Source: JBNJEM01 sp051745935 (lineage in GTDB: Bacteria; Planctomycetota; Planctomycetia; Pirellulales; Pirellulaceae). From it: a stretch of 6,980 nt of DNA. Positions 6,472-6,980 of this stretch are shown here, piece after piece. Where the stretch lies: NCBI GenBank assembly GCA_051745935.1, contig JBNJEM010000425.1:1-6980 (forward strand). Direction: 5' to 3'. Below the pieces are notes generated by a model. That model was not told where the DNA came from. It was given only the letters and a program-made list of their open reading frames with translations, and did no database searches. Numbering within the stretch: position 1 is the stretch's first letter; each line of letters starts with the position of its first letter. Both the position numbers and the translations under genes were made by a program.

Positions 6472-6582
6472 ATTATACCAATCGCGGGTGATTTGGTCCG
6501 CCGCGAGTCCGGCCAACGGGAGGGCGGCTTGCGTGGAGCAGCTTTGCATCCGGACAAGTTCCACCGCCTGAAATATGTCTAG
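6412..6582 (+). CDS. Short open frame with copy B of the 34-codon module
   Basis: Open from a stop at 6367 to a TAG at 6580-6582; no ATG is available, and the GTG at 6412 or 6436 is the only common start. The block 6475-6576 encodes the second copy of the unrecognised module (RRES, QRE, GLR, HPDKF, HRLKY), followed by one Val and the stop, so in this copy the module is the C-terminus. The stop lies inside the first codons of the next gene (ATG at 6575), an overlap that usually means translational coupling. There is no clear Shine-Dalgarno, so this may be the intact tail of a gene whose front has decayed (see the open frame from 6320). Function unknown. The module carries many Arg, Glu and Lys residues and could bind nucleic acid, but this is speculation. 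Confidence 0.4.
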   Translation: MARRAKATVASPPKTESHWPIIPIAGDLVRRESGQREGGLRGAALHPDKFHRLKYV

Positions 6583-6980
6583 GCCGCCTGGAAGCGTCCG
6601 GAATCCCGGGCCTTTCATGCGCATTTGTGCAGGGGAGGACGGCGACGAGCCGACCGAAGCAGCGGAAGGGCCCCGGCCTCGGCACTGTGCGATCTGCAAA
6701 GCGGAGATGGAGTACGTGGGCGGGACGCATCGCCCCTCGGCCCGCCAAGTGATGGAGTTCATCTGGGACGACATCGTGCGGGCCGTCGACGTGTGCCCCG
6801 AATCCTGCACGGTCCGCACCCAGGTGGACGTCTGCCGCGAGCGCATCGAAGCCGCGCTGGCCGCCGCCCGTGAACGCGAACCGGCGGATGAACAGCGTGA
6901 CCCCAAGGCGGAGAGCCAAGAGGCACCGGATCGGGCGAACCGACGACGCGGTCCACCGCCCGACCCACAAGGGCGTCTGG
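6575..6980 (+). CDS. Cys-rich, probably metal-binding protein of unknown function, 3' partial
   Basis: Open through the right edge, 135 codons visible, no stop. Third codon positions are overwhelmingly G or C and the segment is visibly richer in GC than the genes to its left. Cys residues fall in spaced pairs: CAIC (38-41), CPESC (74-78) and single Cys at 18 and 87. A CxxC plus CxxxC with His37 and His52 nearby suggests a zinc-ribbon-like or treble-clef-like site. Between them lies a predicted helix, RQVMEFIWDDIVRAVD. Residues 88-104 are an Ala/Glu/Arg helix, followed by a charged, Pro-rich and probably disordered tail. The ATG at 6575 overlaps the stop of the preceding frame; the ATG at 6617 is an alternative. 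Neither has a strong ribosome site. Large minus-strand frames cover the same bases but show no motifs. It is likely element cargo. Confidence 0.6.
   Translation, partial: MSRPPGSVRNPGPFMRICAGEDGDEPTEAAEGPRPRHCAICKAEMEYVGGTHRPSARQVMEFIWDDIVRAVDVCPESCTVRTQVDVCRERIEAALAAAREREPADEQRDPKAESQEAPDRANRRRGPPPDPQGRL

Noticed and set aside
6460..6970. Two long overlapping minus-strand open frames at the right edge
   Set aside because: They lack motifs and ribosome sites. The plus-strand frame has spaced Cys pairs and G/C third positions, and the repeat block shows plus-strand coding substitutions.
1..6980. CRISPR array, rRNA genes, insertion-sequence ends
   Set aside because: No regularly spaced repeats, rRNA-like sequence or transposase with terminal inverted repeats was seen on either strand.

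Overview
The window looks like a bacterial chromosome segment with moderately high GC. Protein style points, without proof, to Planctomycetota or a relative. The orotidine-5'-phosphate decarboxylase is the long 'type 2' form (motif DAKRNDIG). The FAD/Fe-S oxidoreductase is of the long fused kind. The single tRNA gene has no encoded CCA. No 16S rRNA or other firm taxonomic marker is present, so this placement is an inference.

Left part (1-3565), housekeeping. The window opens inside a gene for a fused FAD-linked oxidase plus [4Fe-4S]/CCG-domain oxidoreductase of the GlcD-GlcF / YdiJ type, which oxidises 2-hydroxy acids; about the last 705 codons are visible. A 506-base gene-free stretch follows, and then pyrF on the minus strand, convergent with the first gene. 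pyrF has a strong Shine-Dalgarno that fixes its start at 3565. Just upstream is an 8-bp inverted repeat that overlaps a possible -10 box.

Middle part (3600-4220). It holds a short open frame carrying copy A of a 34-codon module, then a complete tRNA-Pro(GGG) gene at 4105-4179, then a strong Rho-independent terminator.

Right part (4220-6980), which reads as the start of an integrated element. It has a 360-base non-coding stretch, a gene for a small membrane-anchored protein of unknown function (4541-4936), a repeat-rich regulatory region, and a complete tyrosine recombinase of the DUF4102/P4-integrase type (5158-6342). Next comes a short and possibly broken reading frame carrying copy B of the module. 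A Cys-rich, probably metal-binding protein gene (from 6575) then runs off the right edge. A tRNA gene followed by an integrase and unknown small genes is the usual layout of a genomic island. The matching second attachment site is not in the window.

The most unusual signal is the A/B module pair. The blocks at 3799-3900 and 6475-6576 match at 85 of 102 bases with no gap. The differences fall mostly on third codon positions of one plus-strand frame, so the module was probably selected as protein. I do not recognise this family.
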